Source: Tsuneonella dongtanensis (GTDB lineage: Bacteria > Pseudomonadota > Alphaproteobacteria > Sphingomonadales > Sphingomonadaceae). From it: DNA of 64,000 nucleotides. Location of the stretch: positions 2,418,001 through 2,482,000 of the forward strand of contig NZ_CP016591.1 in assembly GCF_001698205.1 (NCBI RefSeq). The letters are read 5' to 3'. Shown here piece after piece: positions 43,588 through 53,083 of this stretch (positions are counted from its first letter, which is position 1; the number at the start of each line of letters is the position of its first letter). Under the pieces are notes generated by a model, which was not told the origin of the DNA, ran no database searches, and saw only the letters and a program-made list of their open reading frames with translations. The position numbers were made by a program, and so were the translations under genes.

Positions 43588-44625
43588 GTGAACATACCTG
43601 CGCCTTACCTGCTCTATCTGGGGCACACGACCGACCCGGTCGGGATCAAGACTTCGCGCGGCCTCGCCGAGTTTCGTCGGCACGACTGCGTGGGCGAATT
43701 CCGCCATGACGATTGCCCGCTAACGCTCGGTCTGCCGCGCATGTCGATTGCCGAAGGCGCAGCAGCGGGTGCCCGCACGCTCGTGCTCGGCGTCGCCAAT
43801 GCTGGCGGGACGATGGACCTACCGATGATCGCCGATGCGAAGGCCGCGCTCGAGGCCGGGCTCAATGTCGCATCGGGTCTGCACCACCGGCTCAACGCGG
43901 TGCCCGAGCTGGTCGCGATCGCCAACGCCCGGGGTCTCGCCCTGTTCGACGTGCGCGATCCGCCGGCCAATCTGCCGGTGGGCACCGGCCGCCCCCGCGC
44001 AGGACGGCGGATATTGACCGTCGGCACGGACTGTTCGGTGGGCAAGATGTACGCGTCGCTCGCACTGGTCGATGGACTGCGGGCAAGCGGCCAGACAGCG
44101 GATTTCCGCGCAACGGGCCAGACCGGCATTCTCATCGCCGGCGGCGGCGTGCCGCTCGACGCGGTGATTGCCGACTTCATCTCGGGTGCGATCGAATACC
44201 TCGCACCCGCGCGAGATGACGGCGGGTGGGATGTGATCGAGGGCCAGGGCTCGCTGTTCCATCCCTCGTTCGCGGGGGTTTCGACCGGGCTCCTTCACGG
44301 TGCGCAACCCGAAGCGCTCGTCCTGTGTCACGATCCTGCGCGCAAGGGCATCCGCGGCCTTCCCGAACGGCCCATGCCGGGGCTCGCCGAGTGCCTGGCA
44401 GCCAACCTCCAGGTTGCCCGGCTGACCAGCCCCAATGTCCGCGCGGCAGGAATCTGCCTCAACACCTCGAGCTTTTCCGAGGCCGAGGCGCAGCGGCTGT
44501 GCGGCGAAGCCGGCCACCTGCTCGGACTGCCCTGCACCGATCCCTATCGCTTCGGGGTCGAGGCGATCATCGACAACCTGCTGTGTCACGAACGCTCAAA
44601 GCCCGCGCCGATCGCTTCGCGCTGA
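43588..44625 (+). CDS. dgcN: DUF1611 protein, D-glutamate N-acetyltransferase DgcN
   Basis: A 345-residue DUF1611 protein. The central P-loop-like motif TVGTDCSVGKMYASLALVDGL (split: VGTDCSVGKMYASLAL, about 148-163), then RATGQTGILIAGGGVPLDAV and VIEGQGSLFHPSF, are the family hallmarks. DgcN N-acetylates D-glutamate before racemisation by DgcA. GTG 43588 is used, five bases after AAGGA. The next gene, a dipeptide-epimerase-type protein, overlaps its 3' end by 43 bases, the standard pairing. A simple DUF1611 assignment is certain; the substrate is inferred from the family. Confidence 0.88.
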   Translation: MNIPAPYLLYLGHTTDPVGIKTSRGLAEFRRHDCVGEFRHDDCPLTLGLPRMSIAEGAAAGARTLVLGVANAGGTMDLPMIADAKAALEAGLNVASGLHHRLNAVPELVAIANARGLALFDVRDPPANLPVGTGRPRAGRRILTVGTDCSVGKMYASLALVDGLRASGQTADFRATGQTGILIAGGGVPLDAVIADFISGAIEYLAPARDDGGWDVIEGQGSLFHPSFAGVSTGLLHGAQPEALVLCHDPARKGIRGLPERPMPGLAECLAANLQVARLTSPNVRAAGICLNTSSFSEAEAQRLCGEAGHLLGLPCTDPYRFGVEAIIDNLLCHERSKPAPIASR

Positions 44626-45566
44626 GCCGGCCCTTCCGCATTTCGCGCGGCATCAAGACCGTCGCCGAAGTGGTCACGGTCGAAGTCGCGATGGACGGCG
44701 TGACCGGGCGCGGCGAGGGCGTACCCTATCCGCGATATGGCGAAAGCATCGAGAGTTCGCTCGCGGAGATCGAGGATGCGCGGGCAGCGATCGAAGGCGG
44801 GGCGAGCGTCGCCGAAATTCTCTCGGGCATGCGAGCGGGCGCGGCGCGGAATGCGGTGGACTGCGCGATCTGGGACCTTACGGCCAAGCAGTCGCGCCGA
44901 AGCGTGGCCCAGATGCTGGGAGTGGCGGAGCCCGGCCCCGTGCCGACTGCCCTGACGATAGTCATCGACACGCCGCGGATAATGGCCGAGGCGGCCGCCG
45001 CAATTTCCGATGCACCGCTGCTCAAGGTAAAGGTCGATGCGACCGAACCGCTCGCGATGATCCGCGCGGTGCGCGCCGCTGCACCAGACGCTGCGCTGAT
45101 TGTCGATCCCAACGAGAGTTGGGACGAGGCGCTTGTCCGCGCGGCGATGCCCGTGCTCGCCGAGTGCCGCGTCGACGTTCTCGAACAGCCGTGCAAGGCA
45201 GAGGAAGACGGCTGGCTCGCGGGCTTTCGCGGGCCCGTCCCAATCTGCGCCGACGAATCGGTGCACACCGTCGACGATCTCGACAGCGTCGCGGCGCGCT
45301 ACCAGGCGATCAACGTCAAGCTGGACAAGACCGGTGGGCTCACCGCCGCGCTTGAACTGGCGAAGGCGGCACGTGAACGGGGCATGGGCTTGATGAGCGG
45401 ATGCATGGTCTGCTCATCACTCGGCATCGCCCCGGCGCTCCACGTCGCGCAGATGGCCGATTGGGCCGACCTTGACGGCCCCCTGTGGCTGGCCGACGAT
45501 CGCCCGGGAGGCGTATGGGAAGCGAACGGCACGATGCATCCACCCGAGGAAGGTTTCTGGGGTTGA
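44583..45566 (+). CDS. dgcA: Enolase-superfamily epimerase, N-acetyl-D-Glu racemase DgcA type
   Basis: A 327-residue muconate-lactonizing-type barrel enzyme. Active-site residues are visible: KVKVD (Lys-x-Lys, about 150), VDPNESW and EQPC (metal Asp and Glu), CADES (Asp) and NVKLDKTGG (second Lys). Relatives are L-Ala-D/L-Glu epimerases of murein peptide breakdown and the DgcA racemase of N-acetyl-D-glutamate; pairing with dgcN favours the latter. Start is inferred as GTG 44583 (VSRTLKARADRFALSRPF), inside the dgcN reading frame, because the family begins about 15 residues before the RPFRISRG motif. Its TGA overlaps the next gene's TTG. Confidence 0.88.
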   Translation: MSRTLKARADRFALSRPFRISRGIKTVAEVVTVEVAMDGVTGRGEGVPYPRYGESIESSLAEIEDARAAIEGGASVAEILSGMRAGAARNAVDCAIWDLTAKQSRRSVAQMLGVAEPGPVPTALTIVIDTPRIMAEAAAAISDAPLLKVKVDATEPLAMIRAVRAAAPDAALIVDPNESWDEALVRAAMPVLAECRVDVLEQPCKAEEDGWLAGFRGPVPICADESVHTVDDLDSVAARYQAINVKLDKTGGLTAALELAKAARERGMGLMSGCMVCSSLGIAPALHVAQMADWADLDGPLWLADDRPGGVWEANGTMHPPEEGFWG

Positions 45567-47113
45567 AGCGGCTTCCGCTCCTCCTGTGTACCGCCCTCAC
45601 CGCATCGTGCACCACTGTAAGTCCCGCGGACGTGGACCTGCTTATCGCCGGCGGCACCATCTATCCGGGCGGCGCGGATCCTTTCATCGGCGACCTGGCG
45701 GTGCGCGGCGAGCGGATAGTCGCACTCGGCCCCCGTCTGTCGGTCAACGCGGCGCGGACCATCGACGCGCGCGGAATGATCGTCGCGCCCGGCTTCATCG
45801 ACCCGCACACGCACATGGACGGCTGGTTGACCAGCGAGGAACCGCGGACCCGGCTTGTCGAGCCATTCCTCATGCAAGGCGTCACTACCGCAGTGATCGG
45901 CAGCGACGGGCGCGGCCCGGTTGAGATGGACAACCTGCTCGCCGGCGCATCTGGACGGCCGCCCGGCATCAACTTCGCCGCTTTCACCGGGTTCGGAACC
46001 ATCAGGCAGCAGGTGATCGGCAATGCCCGCCGCGCGCCCTTGCCCGATGAGCTCGAGAGGGAGAGGACGCTTGTCCGCAAGGCGATGTGCGAGGGCGCGT
46101 TGGGCCTTTCCACAGGGCTTTTTTACGCACCACAGAGCTTCTCCGAGAAGCCCGAAGTCGTCGCCCTCGCCCATGTCGCAGGAGAACTGGGTGGCGTCTA
46201 CGATACGCACCTGCGCGACGAATCGAACTACACCGTCGGCCTTACAGCCGCGGTGGACGAAACGATCGCGATCGCGCGCGAGGCGGGAATTCCGGTCCAC
46301 ATCTCGCACATCAAGGCGCTCGGCGTGGACCTGCACGGGATGGCTCCTTCGATCGTGGCCCGGATCGAGAAGGCGCGCGCGGAGGGGCTCGACGTTACGG
46401 CCAACCAGTACCCGTGGGAGGCGAGCGGAACCAGCATGGTCGCCTCGCTCGTACCTCTCGCCGCGCAAGCCGGCGGGCGTCCGGCAATGCTCGCGCGGCT
46501 CGGCGACCCTGTCGTGCGCGAGGGGATGGCCGACAATCTGCGCCGCCGCGGGGGACCGGACAGCCTCCTCGTCGTCGAAGGCCCCTGGAAAGGCCGCCGG
46601 TTAAGCGAAATCGCAATTGCCACCGGCACGGACCCGCTTGCCGCCGCGACGGCGATTATCCGCGAAGCCGACGTCAGTGTGGTGAGCTTCAACATGGCCG
46701 AAAGCGACATCGCCACTTTCATGCGCCAACCTTGGACGATGACGGGGTCCGACGCGTCGGGCGGTCATCCGCGGATGTACGGCAGCTTCGCCCGGAAGTT
46801 CGCCGTCTATGCGAAGGAACGCCGCGTGATTTCGACACGGGAGTTCGTCGATCGCAGCACCGCTGTGACGGCCGACTTCCTCGGACTGAAAGAGCGCGGC
46901 CGCCTCAAGCCAGGCCATTTTGCCGACATCGCGGTGTTCGATCCTGCGACCTTTGCCGCGGGCGCGACATACGAGGAGCCGCAACTCGTTGCGAGCGGAA
47001 TGCGGACGGTCGTGGTCAACGGCCAACTGGCGGTGGATGCGGGCTCGCTGACGGGAGCCGCGGCAGGCAAAGCCCTCCGCCGTACCCCGCCGCCGGGACG
47101 TTGCCCCGCCTAA
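45563..47113 (+). CDS. D-aminoacylase (N-acyl-D-amino-acid deacylase), lipoprotein
   Basis: A 516-residue amidohydrolase. The TTG start at 45563 overlaps the dgcA stop (TTGA). Residues 1-14 are a lipoprotein signal (LKRLPLLLCTALTASC, lipobox LTASC). Zinc-site residues of D-aminoacylases are present: PHTHMDG (about 80), Cys in MCEGALGLSTGL, YDTHLRDES, ISHIKALG, and Asp in TGSDASGGHPRMYG. The enzyme frees D-amino acids from N-acyl-D-amino acids; as a lipoprotein it would do so in the periplasm. Its stop overlaps that of the convergent amidohydrolase by four bases. Confidence 0.87.
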   Translation: MKRLPLLLCTALTASCTTVSPADVDLLIAGGTIYPGGADPFIGDLAVRGERIVALGPRLSVNAARTIDARGMIVAPGFIDPHTHMDGWLTSEEPRTRLVEPFLMQGVTTAVIGSDGRGPVEMDNLLAGASGRPPGINFAAFTGFGTIRQQVIGNARRAPLPDELERERTLVRKAMCEGALGLSTGLFYAPQSFSEKPEVVALAHVAGELGGVYDTHLRDESNYTVGLTAAVDETIAIAREAGIPVHISHIKALGVDLHGMAPSIVARIEKARAEGLDVTANQYPWEASGTSMVASLVPLAAQAGGRPAMLARLGDPVVREGMADNLRRRGGPDSLLVVEGPWKGRRLSEIAIATGTDPLAAATAIIREADVSVVSFNMAESDIATFMRQPWTMTGSDASGGHPRMYGSFARKFAVYAKERRVISTREFVDRSTAVTADFLGLKERGRLKPGHFADIAVFDPATFAAGATYEEPQLVASGMRTVVVNGQLAVDAGSLTGAAAGKALRRTPPPGRCPA

Positions 47114-48972
47114 TCCCGATAGAAACGGATCGTATCGACTTCGAGCGAGGCAGTTTCGCCGGTCTTGCCCGCCAGATGCACGCGGAGCGCGCGGAGTTGC
47201 TTTAGGTCGAGAACGGCTTCCTTGCTGCGGCTACGGAAGCGCTCGAACGGCAAGCGGATCGCGTGCGCTTCTTCCTTCGGTGCAAACGGCGCGGCGAACC
47301 ACTCGCTGCCGTCGAGGCCGTAGCTTTCGATCACCATCCGGTAATCACCCTCGCCCCTGACGATGAGCTCCACACCCGTGAACCCGCTCGCATCCGCGAC
47401 GTTGATCGGTCCGCGCGTGAGTGGCAGCACCCACTGAACGTAAGGCCTCGGCGATGCGCCCATCTGGGCGGCGAGGAAAACCGGCTTCCCGCCCGGCTTG
47501 TCGACCGCGATCAGGTGCGAGTGATCGATGCCGGGGTCGGTGGTCGCCACCGGAAGCGTGTCGAGGTCGGTTCGCCCGTCCTCGCGCGCCTGGCTCAGCA
47601 CCGGACCTGTCATCGGCTCGACCGGCATTGCGCTCGTTTCGGGCCGGTCGCGCATCGCGCGAAGCTCGGCGAGCGGCACCTCGCGCCCGTCCTGCCAGAC
47701 CCGAGCGACCTTCCAGATGTCGTCGATGTCCTTGTCAGGAGAGCCGTCTACCAACACGAGGTCGGCGCGCTTTCCCGGCTCGATCGTCCCGCGGTCGCCG
47801 TCCTTGTCGATGATCTCGGCGCTGGTCTTCGTGGCTGCGACCAGCGCTTCGGCGGGCGAGAGGCCAAGCTGTGCCAACCACCAGATTTCGCGGACAGCGC
47901 CGTGACCGTGATAAACCCCGCCGATCCCGGCATCGGAACCGATGCCGATGGGGATGTTCGCCTTCTTCAGCCTGCCGATGTTCTCGCGCATGATCTTCCA
48001 GCGCTTCGTATCGTATTCTCGGATCGGCCCGCCGCGGCGGTTGACCTCGTCCGCGCGTTCACCTGCGTCGAGGCCGTCCAGCTCCGCCGCGCTCAACACG
48101 CGCTCCTGTTGCGGCTCGTAAACGACCAGCGTGGCGATGTAGGCCGTGCCCTTGCGCCGCATGAGTTTAATGAGCTCGTCGTCGATCAATGCATCGCCAA
48201 CGCCGTGTCCGACGGCGTCGACCCCGGCGGCTGCGGCCACCTTGGCTCCTTCAAGAGTCACGGTATGCGTGATCACCGGCTTGCCGGCGGCGTGGGCATC
48301 CTTGACGATGGCGCTGAGCGTGTGCTCGTTCATGGACATGACGTCCGGATCCCGGCCATAGCGCCAGCCGTCGGCGAAAACCTTGATCAGATCGGGATCG
48401 TAGGACAGCGCGCGCGGCATCAGGAAATGGGCGGCACGCGCCGTCGTGGTCTGCATGGTGAAGAAGCTGCCCCAGCCGTACTCGGTCCCGTGCCCGCCGG
48501 GCACGCCGAAGCGGATGGCCTGGTTGAGATGCGGCGCCCAGAAGCCGCCCGGTTTCTCGACCAGCGCGCGGATCGGCGCGATCATCTCGCCGGAAACAGA
48601 GAAGTCGTTGATCGTGGTCACGCCGTTGAGAAGGTATCCGGCCCAGGCCTTGGGCAAGTCCTCCGGCGCCTGGTAGGCCGGCGAGCGGGTGTGGGTGTGC
48701 AGGTCGAACAGCCCGGGAATCAGCGTCTTTCCGCGACCGTCGACCCGCTCGACGTCCGTCGGCGCCTCAACATCCGGGCCGATCGCAACAATCCGCCCAT
48801 CGCGCACCAGCACTTTGGCGACCCGCGCCTTGGCGCCGGTTCCGTCGAACACGCGCGCTCCTTCGATCAGCATTACATTCTCCCCGAAGGCAGGTACAAG
48901 CGGCGCCGCCATGAACGAGGCGGCCAGTCCGAACTGGAACGTCCTGAAAAAACGGCGCAACATTCGCGTCAT
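47110..48972 (-). CDS. Secreted amidohydrolase with CIA30-like C-terminal domain
   Basis: A 620-residue protein with signal peptide (about 1-30). The amidohydrolase domain has DLHTHTRSP (HxH, about 90), THTVTLEGA and AVGHGVGD (His ligands) and GIGSDAGIG (Asp). From about residue 470 a beta-rich domain (INVADASGFTGVELIVRGEG and a final VDTIRFYRD) looks like CIA30/NDUFAF1-type galactose-binding fold. Similar proteins are called prolidase-like or imidazolonepropionase-like; substrate unknown. ATG 48972 (MTRMLRRFF) is chosen over the next ATG at 48963. It is convergent with the D-aminoacylase and divergent from dacB. Confidence 0.83.
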   Translation of the reverse strand: MTRMLRRFFRTFQFGLAASFMAAPLVPAFGENVMLIEGARVFDGTGAKARVAKVLVRDGRIVAIGPDVEAPTDVERVDGRGKTLIPGLFDLHTHTRSPAYQAPEDLPKAWAGYLLNGVTTINDFSVSGEMIAPIRALVEKPGGFWAPHLNQAIRFGVPGGHGTEYGWGSFFTMQTTTARAAHFLMPRALSYDPDLIKVFADGWRYGRDPDVMSMNEHTLSAIVKDAHAAGKPVITHTVTLEGAKVAAAAGVDAVGHGVGDALIDDELIKLMRRKGTAYIATLVVYEPQQERVLSAAELDGLDAGERADEVNRRGGPIREYDTKRWKIMRENIGRLKKANIPIGIGSDAGIGGVYHGHGAVREIWWLAQLGLSPAEALVAATKTSAEIIDKDGDRGTIEPGKRADLVLVDGSPDKDIDDIWKVARVWQDGREVPLAELRAMRDRPETSAMPVEPMTGPVLSQAREDGRTDLDTLPVATTDPGIDHSHLIAVDKPGGKPVFLAAQMGASPRPYVQWVLPLTRGPINVADASGFTGVELIVRGEGDYRMVIESYGLDGSEWFAAPFAPKEEAHAIRLPFERFRSRSKEAVLDLKQLRALRVHLAGKTGETASLEVDTIRFYRD

Positions 48973-49108
48973 GCCGTCGAGTGTGACGGGGCCGCCGAAG
49001 CGCAGCAACCCCCGCGCGGGCGCATCAATGCTCGGGGGTTATGGCCGGGCGAAGGCATGGCATGGAGGCCGCTTGCCAACCGGACACCGCCCTCTAGGTT
49101 CGGACCCG

Positions 49109-50557
49109 ATGCGCCTGTTGTCTTTCGCTGCCCCGCTTGCCCTGATCGCCGCTCCCGTGGGCGCGCAAGACGCGCTCAAGGACGAAGTCACCTCGATCCT
49201 TGACGAAGCCGGACCGGCCACGAGCTGGGGCCTGATGGTGACCGATGGGCAGGGGCGCGAGGTCCTGTCGATCGATCCGGACAAGCGCTTCGTTCCGGCC
49301 TCGAACACCAAGATATTCACCACCGCAGCAGCGATGGACGCAGTAGCGCAGGGTCAGCTCCCGGAAGCCGCCGGCACTGGCGCGCGGGTGCGGATCAGCC
49401 GGACAGGTAAGGCGCAGGATGTGATCCTGGAAGGCCGCGGCGACCCGCACCTGTCAGCTGCTCCCGATTGCGCGACCGACTGCCTCGCAACGCTTGCCGA
49501 TGCCGTCGCTAAAAGGACGCGCCGGGTCCGCAACGTGGTGGGCGACGCGGCCGCCTTCCCTGACCAACGCTGGAGCCCGGGGATGAGCTGGAACAACATC
49601 CCGACGCGTTCGGGCACGGGAATTTCCGCTCTGTCGATCGACGACAACGAGATACTCGCCAGCGTGGCCCCGGGCAAACTTGGGGAACTACCGGCGGTCA
49701 CGCTTCCGTCGTACTATTCGCTGATGAACCTCGCCACTACGGTACCCGGCAACAAGGTCGAACTCGGATATGATCGTGCGCCCAACGGACGCGAGCTCGT
49801 CCTCACGGGATCAATCGGAGTGGACGCGAAGCCCGAAACGCTGAGGCTGGGTGTCGACGATCCGGCGCACTACGCCGCCTGGCGCCTGGCCGAGATGCTC
49901 CGAGTACGCGGTGTCCGCGTGACCGGCGAGGTGTCCTCGCGCTACCGTCCGCTGCTTCCCTCGGATGATCCGGCAGTGCGAGGCGATGCGCCGCCAGTGC
50001 GGGTACCCGCTGTTGCCGCACTCGCTCAGGTCGAGACCCCGCCCATCGGCGAGACAGTCCGGACAGTGAACAAGGTCAGTCAGAACCTTTACGCAGAGCT
50101 TCTCCTTCGACGCACCGGCTGCATTCGGGGCACTTGCTCCATCGCCGATGGGCAGGCGGCCGTGACGGGGATGCTCGTTAGAGCGGGAGTGCCGGAAGGG
50201 ACCGTAAGCCTGTCCGATGGATCGGGCATGTCGACTTACAACCGCGTAACCCCGCGCGCGACGGTCCGTTTGCTCGACTGGGTCGCTGGCCAGGCATGGG
50301 GTGCAGAATTCCGCGCGTCCCTGCCAGTAGGCGGCGTCGATGGCACGCTCAGCAGGCGCTTTGCCGGAACAGCGCTTGCCGAGCGGATATTCGCCAAGAC
50401 CGGAACGCTGAACGCAACCAATGCGCTGGCGGGCTACATGACCGGTGCGAGCGGGCGCGCACTCACGTTCGCGATCTACGCCAACGATGTGCCGGAGGCG
50501 GTCCGCGCAACCCAGTTCATGGACCGCGCCCTGCTGGCCATCGCCGCGGCTAACTGA
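49109..50557 (+). CDS. dacB: D-alanyl-D-alanine carboxypeptidase/endopeptidase (PBP4 type)
   Basis: A 482-residue S13 enzyme. Signal peptide about 1-19 (ending VGA|QD). The three active-site motifs are present: SNTK (SxxK, about 63-66), SQN (SxN) in KVSQNLYAELLLRR, and KTG in FAKTGTLNATNA (about 430). PBP4 trims the terminal D-Ala and cuts D,D-crosslinks, releasing muropeptides and D-Ala. It faces the amidohydrolase gene from a divergent position and its 3' end overlaps the serine hydrolase gene by eight bases. Confidence 0.93.
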   Translation: MRLLSFAAPLALIAAPVGAQDALKDEVTSILDEAGPATSWGLMVTDGQGREVLSIDPDKRFVPASNTKIFTTAAAMDAVAQGQLPEAAGTGARVRISRTGKAQDVILEGRGDPHLSAAPDCATDCLATLADAVAKRTRRVRNVVGDAAAFPDQRWSPGMSWNNIPTRSGTGISALSIDDNEILASVAPGKLGELPAVTLPSYYSLMNLATTVPGNKVELGYDRAPNGRELVLTGSIGVDAKPETLRLGVDDPAHYAAWRLAEMLRVRGVRVTGEVSSRYRPLLPSDDPAVRGDAPPVRVPAVAALAQVETPPIGETVRTVNKVSQNLYAELLLRRTGCIRGTCSIADGQAAVTGMLVRAGVPEGTVSLSDGSGMSTYNRVTPRATVRLLDWVAGQAWGAEFRASLPVGGVDGTLSRRFAGTALAERIFAKTGTLNATNALAGYMTGASGRALTFAIYANDVPEAVRATQFMDRALLAIAAAN

Positions 50558-51563
50558 GCGCGTCGAAAGCGGCGATCACGGCGTCGCCGGTCGCAGGCCG
50601 CAATTCGAAGATACCGTTGTCCACGTGGCGCGTCGGGTGCACGCGGTTGGTCAGCAGGGTCCAGGCAAGGCCGCGCTCGAAATCGATCCAGAGACCCGTG
50701 CCGGTGAAGCCGGTATGCCCGATGGTCGCTTCCGAACAGGCGTCGCCGCCCTGCCAGCCGCGAAAGCGCGCTTCCCAGCCGAGCGTCCGCTCTTCACCGT
50801 GCCGCTCCCGGATGCCCTCGATCACGAATGGGCTCGCGCCGCTTCCGTCGAGCAGGCCTTGCGCAAAATCGAGCACCCCGCCGACCGTGCCGAAAAGGCC
50901 TGCGTGCCCGGTCGCCCCGCCGAGGGCATAGCAGTTCTCATCGTGAACCTCGCCCCTCATCACGCGGCCGCGCCACGAACAGCGCTCGGTGGCGACGGCC
51001 GGGCCCGGCGGGGGCCCGTAGCTCAGTCCCTCACCCAGCGGCCAGTCGCGCATTTCGGCACCGGTCAGCCGCTCGATGGCAATGCCGAGCAGGATGAAGT
51101 TGATGTCCGAATAGACGGGCGGACCCTTTGACCATTCGCGCTGGAGAATGAATGCGCGCAGCGTCGCGGGGTCCTTGCCGTAGGTGTAGGTCGGGAAAAC
51201 CGCAGGCAGATGAGTCCGGTGCGCCAGGAGATCACGGAAGGTCAGCCGTCGTTCGGCCGCGCCGACTTCATCGTACTGCCGCAAGTCGGGGATGGCCGAG
51301 GTGATGAATGCGTCGAGATCGAGACGGCCCTGCTCGGCCAGTTCGAGGATCATCGTCGTTGTGGCGATCACCTTGGATAGCGACGCGAGGTCGAACCAGT
51401 GATCGCGCGTCAGCACTTCCCGCTCTGGTTCGACTGCCGCAAACCCATCGAGCAGCACCGCGCGCTCGCCGGACCCGCTCACGACGCCGAGTGTTGCGCC
51501 GGGAATGGCCGGAAGTGCCGGGCGCACGACTTCGAACGCGCGGGCGGCGACCTCGTCGATCAT
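50550..51563 (-). CDS. Serine hydrolase, AmlB/YbbE-like
   Basis: A 337-residue beta-lactamase-fold enzyme without an obvious signal peptide. SxxK motif: ASLSKVIATT (about 58-61); YxN equivalent: YSDINF (about 152); GHTGF near residue 280 takes the KTG place. The block GEVHDENCYALGGATGHAGLF is characteristic of the YbbE/AmlB subgroup that sits in muropeptide-recovery operons with AmpG/NagZ/NamZ-like genes. Its ATG overlaps the AmpG stop (ATGA at 51563-51560), so they are coupled. A cytoplasmic muropeptide or D-amino-acid ester/amide hydrolase is inferred. Confidence 0.83.
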   Translation of the reverse strand: MIDEVAARAFEVVRPALPAIPGATLGVVSGSGERAVLLDGFAAVEPEREVLTRDHWFDLASLSKVIATTTMILELAEQGRLDLDAFITSAIPDLRQYDEVGAAERRLTFRDLLAHRTHLPAVFPTYTYGKDPATLRAFILQREWSKGPPVYSDINFILLGIAIERLTGAEMRDWPLGEGLSYGPPPGPAVATERCSWRGRVMRGEVHDENCYALGGATGHAGLFGTVGGVLDFAQGLLDGSGASPFVIEGIRERHGEERTLGWEARFRGWQGGDACSEATIGHTGFTGTGLWIDFERGLAWTLLTNRVHPTRHVDNGIFELRPATGDAVIAAFDALS

Positions 51564-53062
51564 GCCGGCACGTCCGGCTGGCGTGCGCGGACGCGCACGA
51601 TCACCGGGATCAGCACGATCGCCACGAGCGAGACCGCGCCGCTGAGGATGAAGAATCCGTCATAGCCGATCTCCTTCTGCATGGTGCCCGATGCGCCCGC
51701 CAGAAGCCGCGCGAGGAGGAAAGCGAAGCCCGACAGGAACGCGTATTGTGCCGCAGGGAAACGCGGATTCACCAGCATCGACAGGTAGACGACGAACACG
51801 GTGCCTGCGAAGCCATTGCCGAACTGGTCGAGCGCGACCGAGCAATAAAGCCTCCACCCCTCCGGCGCGGCCCACCATAGCCAGGCGTAGATCAGGTTGC
51901 CCGCGGCGGCGAGAACCGCGCCGATCGCCAGCGTACGCCCGAGCGGCCATTTCGCCGCCATCCATCCGCCCAGCGCCACTCCGAGCATACTGGAGGGGAG
52001 CGCGACGAAACCATCGGCGATACCGATCTGGTCGAGCGAATATCCTCGCGCGTCCCACAGCGGGTGCGAGAGCGTGAGCGCAAGCACGTCACCGACGCGG
52101 TAGAGCGAAACAAATGCCAGCACCGCGAGGGTACCGAACCCGAAGCGCCAGAAGATATCGACGTAGGGGCCGACAGTAGCCGACCGCCGCCACGGAGCGT
52201 CCGGTCCCATCCTGCGGATACGCGGTAACGCAAGCGCCATCGCAATGAACGGCAGCATGCAAATCGCAAGGGCCCACGGAGTAACATTGGTTCGGGAATC
52301 GATCCCCGCCCAAGCGGCCAGCGACAGCGCGGCCCAGCCCGCGACCGCGGTGAGCGCGGTGACCGCCAGGAGGAACATAGCCCCGGCGGCAAGCCCTCCG
52401 CCCAAAGCGGTTACCCGGCGGGCACGGGCCCCCTCCTCCGCCCGCATGGCCGCGAGTATCGGGAACGGGAGAAACGCGAGCAGGGCAATGCCCAGATAGG
52501 CGGCCGCCCAGTCGGCCCTCGCCGCGATGAAAGCTGCACCGCTGCCCGCCGCGACCATGGCGCTGCGATATCCCCACAGGTTCGCCGCCACGACCGGCCC
52601 TTGCTCGGTCTGGGTCGGGGCCAGCTCGATCCGCCAGCCGTCCGCGGCGATCTCCAGCGTGGTGGTCCAGAAAGCGAGCGTCACCGCGAACAGCGCGGTG
52701 AGTGGCAAACTGGCATCGTCGGCGGTCGCCGCCATTCCCACCATCGAGCTGACGATGCCGAGTTGCGCGAGCATCAGCCAGCCGCGGCGTCGTCCCCAGA
52801 ACCCGGTGAAACCCGGGACATCGAACCGCTCGAGCAGCGGCGCCCAGAGGAACTTGAACGTCGGCAGCAATGCGATCCAGGCAAAGAAACCGACGATGGC
52901 GATGTCGATCCCGTGCTGCGCCAGACGTAGCGTCAGCACAGCATTGAACATGTAGAAGGGCAGGCCGGCGGAAAAGCCGAGCAGCAGGTAGAGCGCCTGC
53001 ACGCGCGAGCGGCTCATCCCGCCGAATGGCGTGGTGGCGGGAATGGCCAGATCGGCGGTCAC
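51560..53062 (-). CDS. ampG: MFS muropeptide permease, AmpG-like
   Basis: A 500-residue major facilitator with about 14 helices. The N-terminus GFSAGLPFYMFNAVLTLRLA then TFKFLWAPLLERFDVPGF and GRRRGWLML is the AmpG signature (GxxSGLP, KFxWAPLxD, GRRRGW). AmpG imports GlcNAc-anhMurNAc peptides for cell wall recycling. Start is GTG 53062; ATG 53017 (MSRSRVQALYLLLG) is possible. It follows the TonB receptor gene after 63 bases holding a 12-pair hairpin, and overlaps the serine hydrolase gene. Confidence 0.88.
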   Translation of the reverse strand: MTADLAIPATTPFGGMSRSRVQALYLLLGFSAGLPFYMFNAVLTLRLAQHGIDIAIVGFFAWIALLPTFKFLWAPLLERFDVPGFTGFWGRRRGWLMLAQLGIVSSMVGMAATADDASLPLTALFAVTLAFWTTTLEIAADGWRIELAPTQTEQGPVVAANLWGYRSAMVAAGSGAAFIAARADWAAAYLGIALLAFLPFPILAAMRAEEGARARRVTALGGGLAAGAMFLLAVTALTAVAGWAALSLAAWAGIDSRTNVTPWALAICMLPFIAMALALPRIRRMGPDAPWRRSATVGPYVDIFWRFGFGTLAVLAFVSLYRVGDVLALTLSHPLWDARGYSLDQIGIADGFVALPSSMLGVALGGWMAAKWPLGRTLAIGAVLAAAGNLIYAWLWWAAPEGWRLYCSVALDQFGNGFAGTVFVVYLSMLVNPRFPAAQYAFLSGFAFLLARLLAGASGTMQKEIGYDGFFILSGAVSLVAIVLIPVIVRVRARQPDVPA

Positions 53063-53083
53063 GCCCGTGGTTTCGCGCGTAAC

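Noticed and set aside
47263-49203. 646-codon plus-strand open frame
   Set aside because: It is the antisense of the amidohydrolase gene, which has intact HxH and signal peptide; the product is low-complexity Arg/Asp-rich.
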